Source: an uncultured Lachnospiraceae bacterium (GTDB lineage: Bacteria > Bacillota_A > Clostridia > Lachnospirales > Lachnospiraceae). From it: a DNA stretch of 7,259 bases. The notes under the pieces are model-generated. The model searched no databases, was not told where the DNA came from, and saw nothing but the letters and a program-made list of their open reading frames with translations. How positions within the stretch are numbered: the first letter of the stretch is position 1; each line of letters opens with the position of its first letter. The position numbers and the translations under genes were made by a program. Positions 1 through 6,376 of this stretch are shown one piece after another. The stretch covers positions 1 to 7,259 of the forward strand of contig CADBNG010000334.1 of assembly GCA_902795985.1 (NCBI GenBank), written 5' to 3'.

Positions 1-401
1 CCCCAGTCTTCTTCCTTGGGACGGAAGGCGGCATCCTGGTTATCCAGCCGCGTCATCAGTTCCTCGCAGATACCTCCGATCCAGCGCTTTCCGGAAATAT
101 CGCTCAGGTTCGGGATAATATTTACGAGACCGCCGGTGCTCATCCCGCCAAGATGGCCGAACCGCTCCAGCAGAACTGTCCGGGCTCCGGAACGGGCTGC
201 CGCTACAGCCGCCGCGAAACCGCCCGGGCCGCCGCCGACGACAACCACATCCGCTTCGCTGATTACTTTTACCTCACGGGCCGCTTCCTGAACCGTTTTG
301 ATTCCGGGCGTAAAACGTTTGTCGCTTTCCGGCGCATCCGGAATGATATAGCGGGCCATACCTGTCGGACCGTGATATCTGAGTCTGTCCTGATTACCCA
401 A
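1..401 (-). CDS. FAD-dependent oxidoreductase, N-terminal part (cut by window edge)
   Basis: This is the first 133 codons of a flavoprotein; the rest lies beyond the left edge. After a roughly 50-residue leader, a Rossmann FAD-binding motif is plain: VVVVGGGPGG at about residues 52-61, with the acidic residue that would bind the ribose at E79 (LLE). It is followed by a GHLGGMSTGGL segment typical of the FAD_oxidored family (Pfam PF12831-like), whose members are soluble oxidoreductases of mostly unknown substrate. I chose a TTG start at 401-399 because a perfect AGGAGG lies 7 bases upstream. An in-frame ATG at 359-357 (residue 15) is the alternative, but I see no comparable ribosome-binding site for it. 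The gene begins 40 bases after the permease stop on the same strand, so the two are probably co-transcribed and the imported compound may be its substrate (inference). The family call is firm; the reaction is unknown. Confidence 0.88.
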   Translation of the reverse strand, partial: MGNQDRLRYHGPTGMARYIIPDAPESDKRFTPGIKTVQEAAREVKVISEADVVVVGGGPGGFAAAVAAARSGARTVLLERFGHLGGMSTGGLVNIIPNLSDISGKRWIGGICEELMTRLDNQDAAFRPKEEDW

Positions 402-408
402 TTTGATA

Positions 409-414
409 CCTCCT
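409..414 (-). promoter_or_regulatory. Shine-Dalgarno site supporting a TTG start
   Basis: On the minus strand this reads AGGAGG, followed by 7 bases (TATCAAA) and TTG at 401-399. The perfect match and ideal spacing are the reason for starting the oxidoreductase at TTG instead of the ATG 14 codons later. Confidence 0.8.
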
Positions 415-441
415 GTAGTCGTTTGTTATTATTGACAGGTT

Positions 442-1821
442 TCAGCTGAGAGTTTCGTAATCAATGCTGGTATCCACTTTGTCGCCGCGGACCTTGTTCC
501 AGACAAGGGCAACAACCGTCAGGGCACAGAAGAGTCCGAGACCGACGGCGACCTGCCATGCGGCCAGGTTAGTCATGGAAGAAACAAGGAGCGCAATCTG
601 GACGACTGTGCAGATCGTCATGATAATGTAGAAAACGCTGAGGGGCATTTTGCGGAAAAGTCCGGTCTTCCAGTACTCCGGAAACAGCTTCGGGATGCGC
701 CATGCCGCAACCAGCGGGAACAGTTTGATCAGGGACTGTACCAGGATCGTCGCGTTGGCGATGATCATGACATTATCCGTACACAGCACCGGGATGACGG
801 CGACAGCCAGCAGAAGGGCCATAGCCCAGACCGGGGCGCCCGCTTTGTTCTTCTTTGTGAAGACCGAAGGAAGCCAGCCGGTTTCCGCGCCGCTGGTGAA
901 GGGCTTGGAAAGTCCCATGAAGCCCGCGTTCAGCGTCGTTGCGGTAGCCAGGAACGGACCGCAGATGACGAAGAAAACGAACAGGCCGAACGGCATCAGG
1001 CTTCTTGCCGTACCGACGATGGTCTGGCCGACGGTCTGATCCCACGGAAGGGTGTTCGCGTTGACGAGCGTCATCAGCGGATACAGGAAGAAAATGACGA
1101 TTGCCGTGATGAACATGGCTTTCGGAATGTGCTTTCTGGGGTTCTTCGCGAACATGCCCAGGAAGTAGACCTGAACATAGAAACTGGTCGTTGCGGTGAA
1201 CGTGGTGCTGGCCTTGATGAATCCCGAGGATCCGCCGGAGAAATAGTTCTCGGAGGAGAAATCAAAAACGCCGGGATTCAGATGGAGCAGTCCGTAAATA
1301 ACATAGATCGCGGTCGCGATGCACAGAACGGCAAACATGATGTTCTGGGCGTTGCTGACGGTCTTGATCGGCGTGATGTTCAGCACGAAGATCAGCGTGA
1401 CGATGATTATCGCGATCAGTTTACCCGGGGCTCCCGGCCACAGGGTGAGCACATAGCCTCCGAGGGCGGCAACGGAGATCGCCGGTCCGATACACATCAG
1501 AATGAAGTTCCAGGCGAAAATACCGCTGGCCGTTTTGCCGAGGCCGTACTGAACCAGGGAGAAATCGCCGCCGGAGAAAACCAGTGCGCCGGCAACGAAC
1601 ATGTAGGGTACGATGGTAATGAAGCCGATGATGACGGCGACTCCGAATGCGAGCCAGGCGGAACGTCCCGTCAGGCCGGTAGCGGGTGCCTGCAGCGAGT
1701 AGACCGAAGCACTGAAGACGTTTCCGAGCGCAACGGCGAGAAGCGCGGTGAAGCCCAGTGCCCTTCCCGGATGAGGATCCGGATTAATGGGATGTATTGT
1801 GACATTTTTTACATCATTCAT
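442..1821 (-). CDS. APC-superfamily amino acid/organic acid permease
   Basis: This encodes a 459-residue integral membrane transporter, about the usual length for the amino acid-polyamine-organocation (APC) superfamily. About twelve hydrophobic segments can be counted, near residues 24-44, 54-80, 101-128, 135-150, 162-181, 208-224, 236-255, 276-300, 331-347, 350-375, 395-415 and 421-441. The loop AKNPRKHIPKA at 225-235 matches the APC signature (KNP-x-R-x-IP-x-A), and the glycine-rich first helix (GNVFSASVYS) fits the substrate-binding region. The frame stays open 80 codons further upstream, but I place the start at ATG 1821-1819 because GAGGAGGG lies 8 bases before it and hydrophobic folding begins soon after. 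It probably imports an amino acid, amine or organic acid using an ion gradient. The substrate cannot be told. It leads a likely two-gene operon with the flavoprotein downstream. Confidence 0.9.
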   Translation of the reverse strand: MNDVKNVTIHPINPDPHPGRALGFTALLAVALGNVFSASVYSLQAPATGLTGRSAWLAFGVAVIIGFITIVPYMFVAGALVFSGGDFSLVQYGLGKTASGIFAWNFILMCIGPAISVAALGGYVLTLWPGAPGKLIAIIIVTLIFVLNITPIKTVSNAQNIMFAVLCIATAIYVIYGLLHLNPGVFDFSSENYFSGGSSGFIKASTTFTATTSFYVQVYFLGMFAKNPRKHIPKAMFITAIVIFFLYPLMTLVNANTLPWDQTVGQTIVGTARSLMPFGLFVFFVICGPFLATATTLNAGFMGLSKPFTSGAETGWLPSVFTKKNKAGAPVWAMALLLAVAVIPVLCTDNVMIIANATILVQSLIKLFPLVAAWRIPKLFPEYWKTGLFRKMPLSVFYIIMTICTVVQIALLVSSMTNLAAWQVAVGLGLFCALTVVALVWNKVRGDKVDTSIDYETLS

Positions 1822-1843
1822 AATATTTTCCCTCCTCATGAAT

Positions 1844-1857
1844 TTGTAATGGTACAA
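1844..1857. promoter_or_regulatory. Palindrome TTGTA-N4-TACAA, candidate operator
   Basis: This is a perfect 5-base inverted repeat with a 4-base centre. The spacing equals that of the Fnr box (TTGAT-N4-ATCAA), although the inner bases differ. It sits 22 bases upstream of the permease ATG, just before its ribosome-binding site, and overlaps the candidate -10 element, a position that would suit repression. A Crp/Fnr-family gene lies in the same window, but a link between the two is inference. Confidence 0.35.
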
Positions 1858-1883
1858 TACAAAACCTTGTTCCTCACCCTCAA
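1854..1883 (-). promoter_or_regulatory. Candidate promoter of the permease operon
   Basis: Read on the minus strand, TTGAGG (1883-1878) and TATTGT (1859-1854) are separated by 18 bases. Each matches its sigma-70 consensus at four of six positions. It would start transcription near 1847, giving a short leader that contains the Shine-Dalgarno site. It is weak on sequence alone; its position before the operon is the main support. Confidence 0.35.
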
Positions 1884-2028
1884 CATAGTACCGGAAAAGC
1901 CGAAATTCAATGACGGGAATGATATACGGGTATGCGAAAAAAGCATAAGACACGCCCTGAAGAAGGAAGTACCGGAAAAGAATCCGGAAACAGTTTTTCT
2001 TCGGATCGTTTTGTTTGCAATCAATCTG

Positions 2029-2037
2029 TGCTATATT
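2029..2037 (+). promoter_or_regulatory. Candidate extended -10 promoter for the plus-strand operon
   Basis: TGC-TATATT forms an extended -10 element matching TATAAT at five of six positions, with the upstream TG dinucleotide that can compensate for a poor -35. No good -35 is visible; TTTTGT is the best candidate at 17 bases. Transcription would start near 2044, leaving about 70 bases of leader before the ATG at 2115. Confidence 0.4.
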
Positions 2038-2066
2038 GTTATTATCGGAAAGAACCCCCATGAAAG

Positions 2067-2082
2067 CGGCGGCATTCCGCCG
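2067..2082 (+). other. GC-rich hairpin in the leader of the plus-strand operon
   Basis: CGGCGG and CCGCCG pair as a perfect 6-base stem around a 4-base CATT loop. It lies between the candidate promoter and the Shine-Dalgarno site of the first gene. There is no following T run, so it is not an intrinsic terminator. It could stabilise the 5' end or mean nothing. Confidence 0.35.
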
Positions 2083-2114
2083 GAAAAGCAGGACCCAGGA
2101 AGGAGGCGGAACCG

Positions 2115-2675
2115 ATGCAGGAAGATAAGCAGACGCAGGCGGATGTGCAGAACGAACCGGCGGAGAAAGCCGGGACGGAAACCCGATCGGAAACGGAAGA
2201 GAAAATCCCGGCGGAAACCGAAGAAAAAGCCGGAGAGATGACCGAAGAGAAAGACCTGTCGGAAACCGAAGAGAAGACCGAAGAGAAAACCGAAGTTGAA
2301 CTGCTTCAGGAACTGATCCTGTACCAGAAAAAATCCGCGAGAAACACCAAAATTGTCTTTACGATCGATCTGGTTCTGTGCGTGGCTGTGCTTATTGTCC
2401 TGTTCGTGCTGGTACCGAAGGTCTATAAGGAAATCGAACGGGCGGATCAGACGCTGACCGTTGTCGAACAGGCGGTGACGGAAGCCGAAGACCTGATCGG
2501 TGAAGCCGAGGTGATGGTTCAGAACGCGAATAACATGATCGAGGATAACGTGGACGTCGTCACCGACACGCTGAAGAAGATCGACAATATCCGTTTTGAC
2601 GTCCTGAACGAAGCGATCGAGAATCTGAACAGCGCGATCCAGCCTCTGGCGGAATTCGCGGCAATGTTCGAATAA
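2115..2675 (+). CDS. Single-pass membrane protein with acidic repeat tail (unknown function)
   Basis: I do not recognise a named family. The 186-residue product has three parts. Residues 1-60 are a very hydrophilic, Glu/Lys/Thr-rich segment with repeated (E/M)TEEK motifs. Residues about 79-101 form one strong hydrophobic helix (VFTIDLVLCVAVLIVLFVLV). Residues 102-186 are mostly helical and acidic, with heptad-like hydrophobic spacing suggesting a coiled coil. No signal-peptidase site is visible, so it is probably a membrane anchor. With K/R residues just before the helix (KKSARNTK), the positive-inside rule would place the N-terminal tail in the cytoplasm and the coiled coil outside. The start is well supported: AGGAGG lies 8 bases before the ATG. 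It heads a run of four plus-strand genes. Its link to the metabolic genes downstream is unknown, and it may be a separate conserved cell-envelope gene. Confidence 0.82.
   Translation: MQEDKQTQADVQNEPAEKAGTETRSETEEKIPAETEEKAGEMTEEKDLSETEEKTEEKTEVELLQELILYQKKSARNTKIVFTIDLVLCVAVLIVLFVLVPKVYKEIERADQTLTVVEQAVTEAEDLIGEAEVMVQNANNMIEDNVDVVTDTLKKIDNIRFDVLNEAIENLNSAIQPLAEFAAMFE
2190..2288 (+). repeat. In-gene repeat coding (E/M)TEEK units
   Basis: Copies of the pentapeptide ETEEK or a close variant start at residues 26, 34, 42 and 50 of the host protein, with a further TEEK at 55-58. The main period is 8 residues (24 bases), and the DNA shows recurring ACCGAAGAGAA-type units. Such low-complexity tracts can expand or contract by slippage, so copy number may vary between strains (inference). 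Confidence 0.7.
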
Positions 2676-2715
2676 TTCCGGGAACGAAGCAGGACAGTAA
2701 AGGAGAGAATTCAAA

Positions 2716-2898
2716 GTGGAAGTGACCATTGATACGGAAAGACTGAGAAGGGATCTGATGGACCGCTTCGGGACGGCAATGCATAACGGTTTTCCGATGG
2801 CCGTCATGGACCTTTCAAAAGTTGAGCGCGCATCCGCGCAGGAGCTCGCAGACCTGGCGCAGAAACAGGGGATCGACCTGAGAAAATACATCATCTGA
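2716..2898 (+). CDS. Small 60-residue protein of unknown function
   Basis: This is a short, compact, charged protein with no membrane segment, signal peptide or cysteine cluster. The N-terminal half contains amphipathic helix-like sequence (TERLRRDLMDRFGTAM), then a hydrophobic patch (FPMAVMDLSKVE), and it ends in a second helix-like stretch with the terminal DLRKYII. The start is GTG at 2716, preceded by AGGAG at a spacing of 10 bases. It starts 40 bases after the stop of the membrane-protein gene, in the same direction, with codon use like its neighbours, so I take it as real and co-transcribed. I recall similar short products in Clostridia but cannot name a family. It could be a small regulator or partner of a neighbouring product; nothing in the sequence decides this. 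Confidence 0.68.
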   Translation: MEVTIDTERLRRDLMDRFGTAMHNGFPMAVMDLSKVERASAQELADLAQKQGIDLRKYII

Positions 2899-2966
2899 GA
2901 AGATACGGGAAGATCCTGCAGCTGCATACCGCCTTCGGGGCACAGATACGGAAACGGACTTGGAAT

Positions 2967-2972
2967 GGAGGG
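2967..2972 (+). promoter_or_regulatory. Shine-Dalgarno site choosing the hydrolase start
   Basis: GGAGGG lies 10 bases before ATG 2983. The upstream in-frame ATG at 2965 has no comparable site and in fact overlaps this one, so the later start is preferred. Confidence 0.6.
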
Positions 2973-2982
2973 ACGGATTGGT

Positions 2983-3621
2983 ATGATTGGAAATATTGAG
3001 GTTCTGACACAGAGCAGCATCCGGATACAGACCGGAGGAACGGTGATCCGCCTGGATCCTTTCCAGGTGAAGGGCTCCCCGAAGGATGCCGGCCTGATCC
3101 TGATTACCCATGATCATCATGACCATTTTTCTCCGGAGGATATTCGGCGGACAGCCGGCCCCGGCGCAATCCTGGTGGTACCGGAAAAAATGAAGGATAA
3201 GGCCCGCCGCACGGAAGGGCTGGTGGGACAGATTGTAACCGTCCGGCCTGGGCAGGCAAAAACCATTGCCGGTATTGAGATCGAGACCGTTCCTGCTTAT
3301 AATACGATCAAGCCTTTTCACCCGAAAAGCGCCGGATGGGTCGGGTATATCCTCACGCTGGAAGGAAAAAGAATTTATATTGCCGGGGATACCGACGCGA
3401 CCCGTGAGGCAAGGCAGGTGCGCTGTGATATCGCGCTGGTCCCGATCGGCGGAACCTATACAATGGATGCGAAAAAGGCAGCGGAGCTTATTAATGCGAT
3501 TCACCCGGAAATCGCGGTCCCGACTCATTTCGGGAATATCGTGGGAAATCCCGAAGATGCCATGACGTTCGCGAAAATCGTGGACGCGGACATACAGGTA
3601 GTGAACAAACTGAGATTTTAA
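2983..3621 (+). CDS. Metallo-beta-lactamase-fold metal-dependent hydrolase
   Basis: This 212-residue protein has the fold and metal ligands of the metallo-beta-lactamase superfamily, nearest in look to the UlaG/UPF0173-like cytoplasmic hydrolases. The signature HDHHDH (H43-x-H45-x-D47-H48) follows the strand LILIT. Other family landmarks are the IAGDTD motif with D136 as probable bridging ligand, and PTHFGN with H182 near the C-terminus. A YNTIKPFHP stretch at about 106-114 resembles the second-ligand region of these short members. There is no signal peptide, so it acts in the cytoplasm, probably with two Zn, Mn or Fe ions. The length suits a stand-alone catalytic domain. The substrate is unknown; it is probably not a beta-lactamase. 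It ends only 19 bases before the ThDP gene, so the two are likely translated from one message. An ATG six codons upstream is a possible but weaker start. Confidence 0.9.
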   Translation: MIGNIEVLTQSSIRIQTGGTVIRLDPFQVKGSPKDAGLILITHDHHDHFSPEDIRRTAGPGAILVVPEKMKDKARRTEGLVGQIVTVRPGQAKTIAGIEIETVPAYNTIKPFHPKSAGWVGYILTLEGKRIYIAGDTDATREARQVRCDIALVPIGGTYTMDAKKAAELINAIHPEIAVPTHFGNIVGNPEDAMTFAKIVDADIQVVNKLRF

Positions 3622-3640
3622 GGGAAAGGAAACAACAGTG

Positions 3641-5302
3641 ATGAGAAAAAAAGCCTGTGACGTATTTGCGGATATTCTGACGGAATACGGGATTGAGTAT
3701 GTGTACGGCATTCCCGGCGCGACCGAAATCTATTTTATGGATGCGCTGGAGCGCAATGACAGGCTGAAATACATCCTCGGCCTGAATGAGCTGACCTGCG
3801 TCAGCATGGCGGAGGGATACTGCCGGGCAAGCGGAAAGCCGGCGGTGCTGAACATGCATACTTCCGTCGGAATGGCGGCGGCGATGCCGCTTCTGGTGAA
3901 CTGCAAACAGGCCCATGTACCGGTGATTGTGACGGTAGGCGATAATGATTCCCGTTTCCTGAACAGCCAGCCGCAGCTGACCGGGGATATCGTCGGAATG
4001 GGAAAAACGGTTGCCAAGTATTCTGTCGGACTGAACAACGCGGAAGAACTGCCGCAGGTCCTGCACCGTGCGGTGAAAACCGCGCTTCAGCCGCCCATGG
4101 GTCCGGTGGTCGTTTCCATACCGGTGAATCTTCTGAATGAAGAAATCGATTACGAACCCAGACCGGTGGTATGGCCCCAGACCCGTCAGCGGGGCGACGC
4201 GCAGGCCATTGCCAAAGCGGCGGAACTGATTAAAGCGGCGAAGAATCCGGTTATGATTGTGGAAGAAGGCGTTGCGATCAGCGGAGCGCTCGCGGAGACC
4301 GTCCGGCTGGCGGAACTGGCCGGCGCGCCGGTCTATCAGATCTGGATGGCGGATATCAACTTCCCGCCGCAGCATCCGCTTTACTGCGGTGATCTGGACA
4401 GTACGGGAGAAAAGGCGCAGAAGATTTTTGCGGAATCGGACCTGCTGATTGCGGTGGGCTGCCAGGTATTCAACGACGCGTTCTATTCCGGACGGAAGAT
4501 CATTCATGGCGGAATGAAAATCGTACATATTGCGGATGATCCCTGGGAGGTCGGCAAGAACTTCATTACAGACGCCGGTATTGTCGGAGATCCGAAGACC
4601 GTGCTCACCGAGCTGAATGCCCTCCTGGAAGGCGATGAGGCGCTGGAAACGGCAGCAAAAGAACGGACGGCCGCGATCACGAAGCAGACCGATGCGGCCA
4701 AAGCGGCCCTTGCGGCAAAAATCGCGGATGAAGCGGATCATAAGCCGATCGCGCCTTCCCATATCATGAACTGCCTGAAAAACGTTCTCCCGGAGGACGC
4801 CATCGTTCTGGATGACTGCTGGTCCTCGTCCGGCATGCTGCGTTCCATCCTGGATCTGAAGGATGGAAAAGCCCTGACCCGCCCGAGGAACGGCGGAAGC
4901 ATCGGCTTCGGACCCGGCGGAGCCCTCGGAGTGAAGCAGGGAGCGCCGGAACGGCCTGTTGTCGCTGTAATCGGAGACGGTTCCGCGGCCTGGGGCATGC
5001 AGAGCTTCTGGTCCGCCGCCCATTATAATATCCCGGTGACCTTTATCATCACCAATAACGGAACCTATCGCCAGGTGAAAAACGTCCGGAAGGTCTTCAT
5101 GGGCGATTACGATCTCACCGAGCCCCATTTGGGCATGGAACTGGAGAATCCGAGAGTGGATTTCACAAAACTGGCGGAATCCATGGGCGTTCCCGGAGTG
5201 AAAGTCTACGAACCCTCGGAGCTGGAAGAAGTGATGAAAAAAGCCATCGCTTCCGGAAAACTGAACCTGATCGAAGTCTATACGGAAAACGCGCCGAAAT
5301 GA
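3641..5302 (+). CDS. ThDP-dependent decarboxylase-like enzyme (benzoylformate decarboxylase/acetolactate synthase superfamily)
   Basis: The 553-residue product has all three domains of the ThDP decarboxylase superfamily. The N-terminal PYR domain (about 1-170) carries GIPGATE, the cofactor-activating glutamate E50 (LNELT) and a histidine at H73 (NMHTSVG). The middle domain (about 185-330) ends near VHIADDPWEVGKN. The C-terminal PP domain has the Mg/ThDP motif GDGS (445-448) closing with NN at 472-473. The stretch around YNIPVTFIITNNGTY resembles benzoylformate decarboxylase more than acetolactate synthase. It is expected to decarboxylate, or carboligate, a 2-keto acid in the cytoplasm. Oddities against benzoylformate decarboxylase, from alignment by eye: its Ser26 is Ala27 here, its His281 position is not a histidine, and the usual GFxLPAA segment reads GFGPGGA. 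The substrate is therefore uncertain. The start is ATG 3641; GTG 3638, closer to the AGGGAAAGGA site, is nearly as good. It is the last of four co-directional genes. Confidence 0.9.
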   Translation: MRKKACDVFADILTEYGIEYVYGIPGATEIYFMDALERNDRLKYILGLNELTCVSMAEGYCRASGKPAVLNMHTSVGMAAAMPLLVNCKQAHVPVIVTVGDNDSRFLNSQPQLTGDIVGMGKTVAKYSVGLNNAEELPQVLHRAVKTALQPPMGPVVVSIPVNLLNEEIDYEPRPVVWPQTRQRGDAQAIAKAAELIKAAKNPVMIVEEGVAISGALAETVRLAELAGAPVYQIWMADINFPPQHPLYCGDLDSTGEKAQKIFAESDLLIAVGCQVFNDAFYSGRKIIHGGMKIVHIADDPWEVGKNFITDAGIVGDPKTVLTELNALLEGDEALETAAKERTAAITKQTDAAKAALAAKIADEADHKPIAPSHIMNCLKNVLPEDAIVLDDCWSSSGMLRSILDLKDGKALTRPRNGGSIGFGPGGALGVKQGAPERPVVAVIGDGSAAWGMQSFWSAAHYNIPVTFIITNNGTYRQVKNVRKVFMGDYDLTEPHLGMELENPRVDFTKLAESMGVPGVKVYEPSELEEVMKKAIASGKLNLIEVYTENAPK

Positions 5303-5384
5303 CCCGAAGGGGACAGTCCCTTCCGGGCCCCCGTTCCGTCCCGACCCGAAGGGGACAGTCCCTTTCGCCCCCTTGCTCCGTCCC
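5301..5384 (+). repeat. Two tandem 42-base hairpin repeats
   Basis: Copies at 5301-5342 and 5343-5384 agree at 36 of 42 positions, and the first 22 bases are identical. Each contains GAAGGG-GACAGT-CCCTT(C/T), a stem of about 6 bases around a 6-base loop (5306-5323 and 5348-5365). A degenerate further arm, GTCCCTTTCGG, overlaps the end at 5380-5390. The first copy begins inside the TGA stop of the ThDP gene and supplies its last two bases. The design resembles REP-like intergenic palindromes. It may stabilise the 3' end of the message or weaken read-through; no T run follows. Confidence 0.75.
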
Positions 5385-5488
5385 TTTCGGTACCCTTCGG
5401 TGACGTATCAGAAAAATACCGCGGGGTCTGAATCAGGATGCGAGAGGGAGCACAGTTGACAGCGGAATGAGAAAAATACTGGATAATA

Positions 5489-5514
5489 AAATGAGGGGTG
5501 ACTGCCCCTCATTT
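5489..5514 (-). terminator. Intrinsic terminator between convergent genes
   Basis: AAATGAGGGG and CCCCTCATTT form a perfect 10-base stem around a 6-base loop. Read on the minus strand it is followed by TTTTATTAT, a good terminator for the Crp/Fnr gene that ends 22 bases earlier. On the plus strand the following tract is weaker (TTTGCGTT), but it could also stop read-through from the ThDP operon. Confidence 0.8.
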
Positions 5515-5536
5515 GCGTTAAACACGTAATCCGGCA

Positions 5537-6205
5537 CTATTCCTCCGCCTCCGCCGCCGCCTTCAGCTGCTCAAAATCCGTAATCCATATTTTGTTTCTT
5601 TTAAGCCGGACCCATCCGGCTTTTTCAAAGCGGTTTAATACAGAGGTGATATTGGGCCGGACGGCGCCGGCAAGGGCGGCGAGGTCGGCGTGGGTGATGG
5701 AATAGCAGCCGGTCTCGTCACAGGGGATCCCGTAATAATCCAGCGTGCATAAAATGGCGGCTAACCGGCTGGCCACTTTTTTTCCGGAAATGTTGCCCAC
5801 CTGGTCGGACTGGCCTTTCAGCCGGTAAACCAGGCTTTCGACGAGAAAGAGGGCAAAATCCCCGTTTTCGAGAATCAGTTCCCGGGTTCTCTTAGGAGAA
5901 ATCAGGTAGGCCTGAACCGGGGTCAGGGCAATGGCCGCAGGGCTGGAGTCTTCCCCGCTGAAGGCGGAGGTTTCGCCGAAAACCGAACGCTCCGGCACGA
6001 TCCGGAGAAAGGATTCCGTCCCGTTGTCCTTTATCCAGGAAAGCTTGACCCGGCCGCTTTCAATAAAGAACACCCCGGGGCTTGAAACATTCTGGTGATA
6101 CAGATATTCTCCGGGCTGAAAGCTAACAGAGGTTCCTTCTTCCTGAACGGTTTTCCAGAGCTTTTCGGACGGGAGGGGGAGATCAAAGACTGTTTTGAGA
6201 GCCAT
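5537..6205 (-). CDS. Crp/Fnr-family transcriptional regulator
   Basis: This 222-residue protein has the usual length and layout of the family: an N-terminal cupin-like sensor domain (about 20-115, with FQPGEYLYHQ and SGRVKLSW as typical strands and turns, and FGETSAF at 76-82), a dimer helix (about 115-140), and a C-terminal winged helix-turn-helix (about 143-212, HADLAALAGAVRPNITSVLNR). Where Crp has the Arg-Ser pair that holds cyclic AMP, this protein reads SSPAA, so cAMP is an unlikely ligand. It also lacks the N-terminal cysteine cluster of oxygen-sensing Fnr; its only cysteines are C153, C162 and C167. The recognition helix keeps one Crp arginine (R183) but has Pro and Ser where Crp has Glu181 and Arg185, so it should bind a different site. 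AAAGG lies 7 bases before the ATG. It is divergent from the flavin oxidoreductase gene at 6497, a common arrangement for a local regulator and its target. Confidence 0.92.
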   Translation of the reverse strand: MALKTVFDLPLPSEKLWKTVQEEGTSVSFQPGEYLYHQNVSSPGVFFIESGRVKLSWIKDNGTESFLRIVPERSVFGETSAFSGEDSSPAAIALTPVQAYLISPKRTRELILENGDFALFLVESLVYRLKGQSDQVGNISGKKVASRLAAILCTLDYYGIPCDETGCYSITHADLAALAGAVRPNITSVLNRFEKAGWVRLKRNKIWITDFEQLKAAAEAEE

Positions 6206-6243
6206 TTTTTTGCCTTTCCGGTAATAGATTCTGCTATAACTTT

Positions 6244-6272
6244 ATCCTAACTATGCCGGCCGGGAATGTCAA
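6244..6272 (-). promoter_or_regulatory. Sigma-70-type promoter of the Crp/Fnr gene
   Basis: On the minus strand a perfect TTGACA (6272-6267) and TAGGAT (6249-6244, four of six matches) are separated by 17 bases. Transcription would begin near 6237, about 30 bases before the ATG. The spacer contains the self-complementary CCGGCCGG (6256-6263), which may be an operator or chance. Confidence 0.65.
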
Positions 6273-6376
6273 TAAAACGGATCTGCTTTTTCCGGCAGCC
6301 GCAATCCGCCAGGAACCGGATGTTTATTTGCTGCGGAATCAGGACGATAGCGGCAGGACTGCAGGAAGAAGGAGGA

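Noticed and set aside
16..449. Two small plus-strand open frames at the left edge
   Set aside because: They are antisense to the FAD-binding domain, whose Rossmann motif is unmistakable on the minus strand.
1822..2061. An 80-codon N-terminal extension of the permease
   Set aside because: The extension has no family similarity, covers candidate promoters, and the internal ATG at 1821 has a perfect ribosome-binding site.
1129..2241. A 370-codon open frame on the plus strand opposite the permease
   Set aside because: It covers the antisense of a clear twelve-helix permease, crosses the promoter spacer and ends inside another gene in a different frame. Its product is low-complexity Arg/Lys sequence.
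2031..3711. Two long minus-strand open frames (2031-3020 and 2815-3711)
   Set aside because: They are antisense to four plus-strand genes that have good start sites and recognisable features. Phe/Arg-rich strings reflect the reverse of the Glu/Lys repeats.
3491..5128. A 545-codon open frame on the minus strand opposite the hydrolase and ThDP genes
   Set aside because: It is antisense to two well-recognised families. Its product is Arg/His/Gly-rich with no domain pattern and it has no convincing ribosome-binding site.
5456..5487. TTGACA at 5456 with GATAAT at 5482 on the plus strand
   Set aside because: The spacing of 20 bases is too long, and any transcript would start within the terminator hairpin at 5489 with no gene after it.
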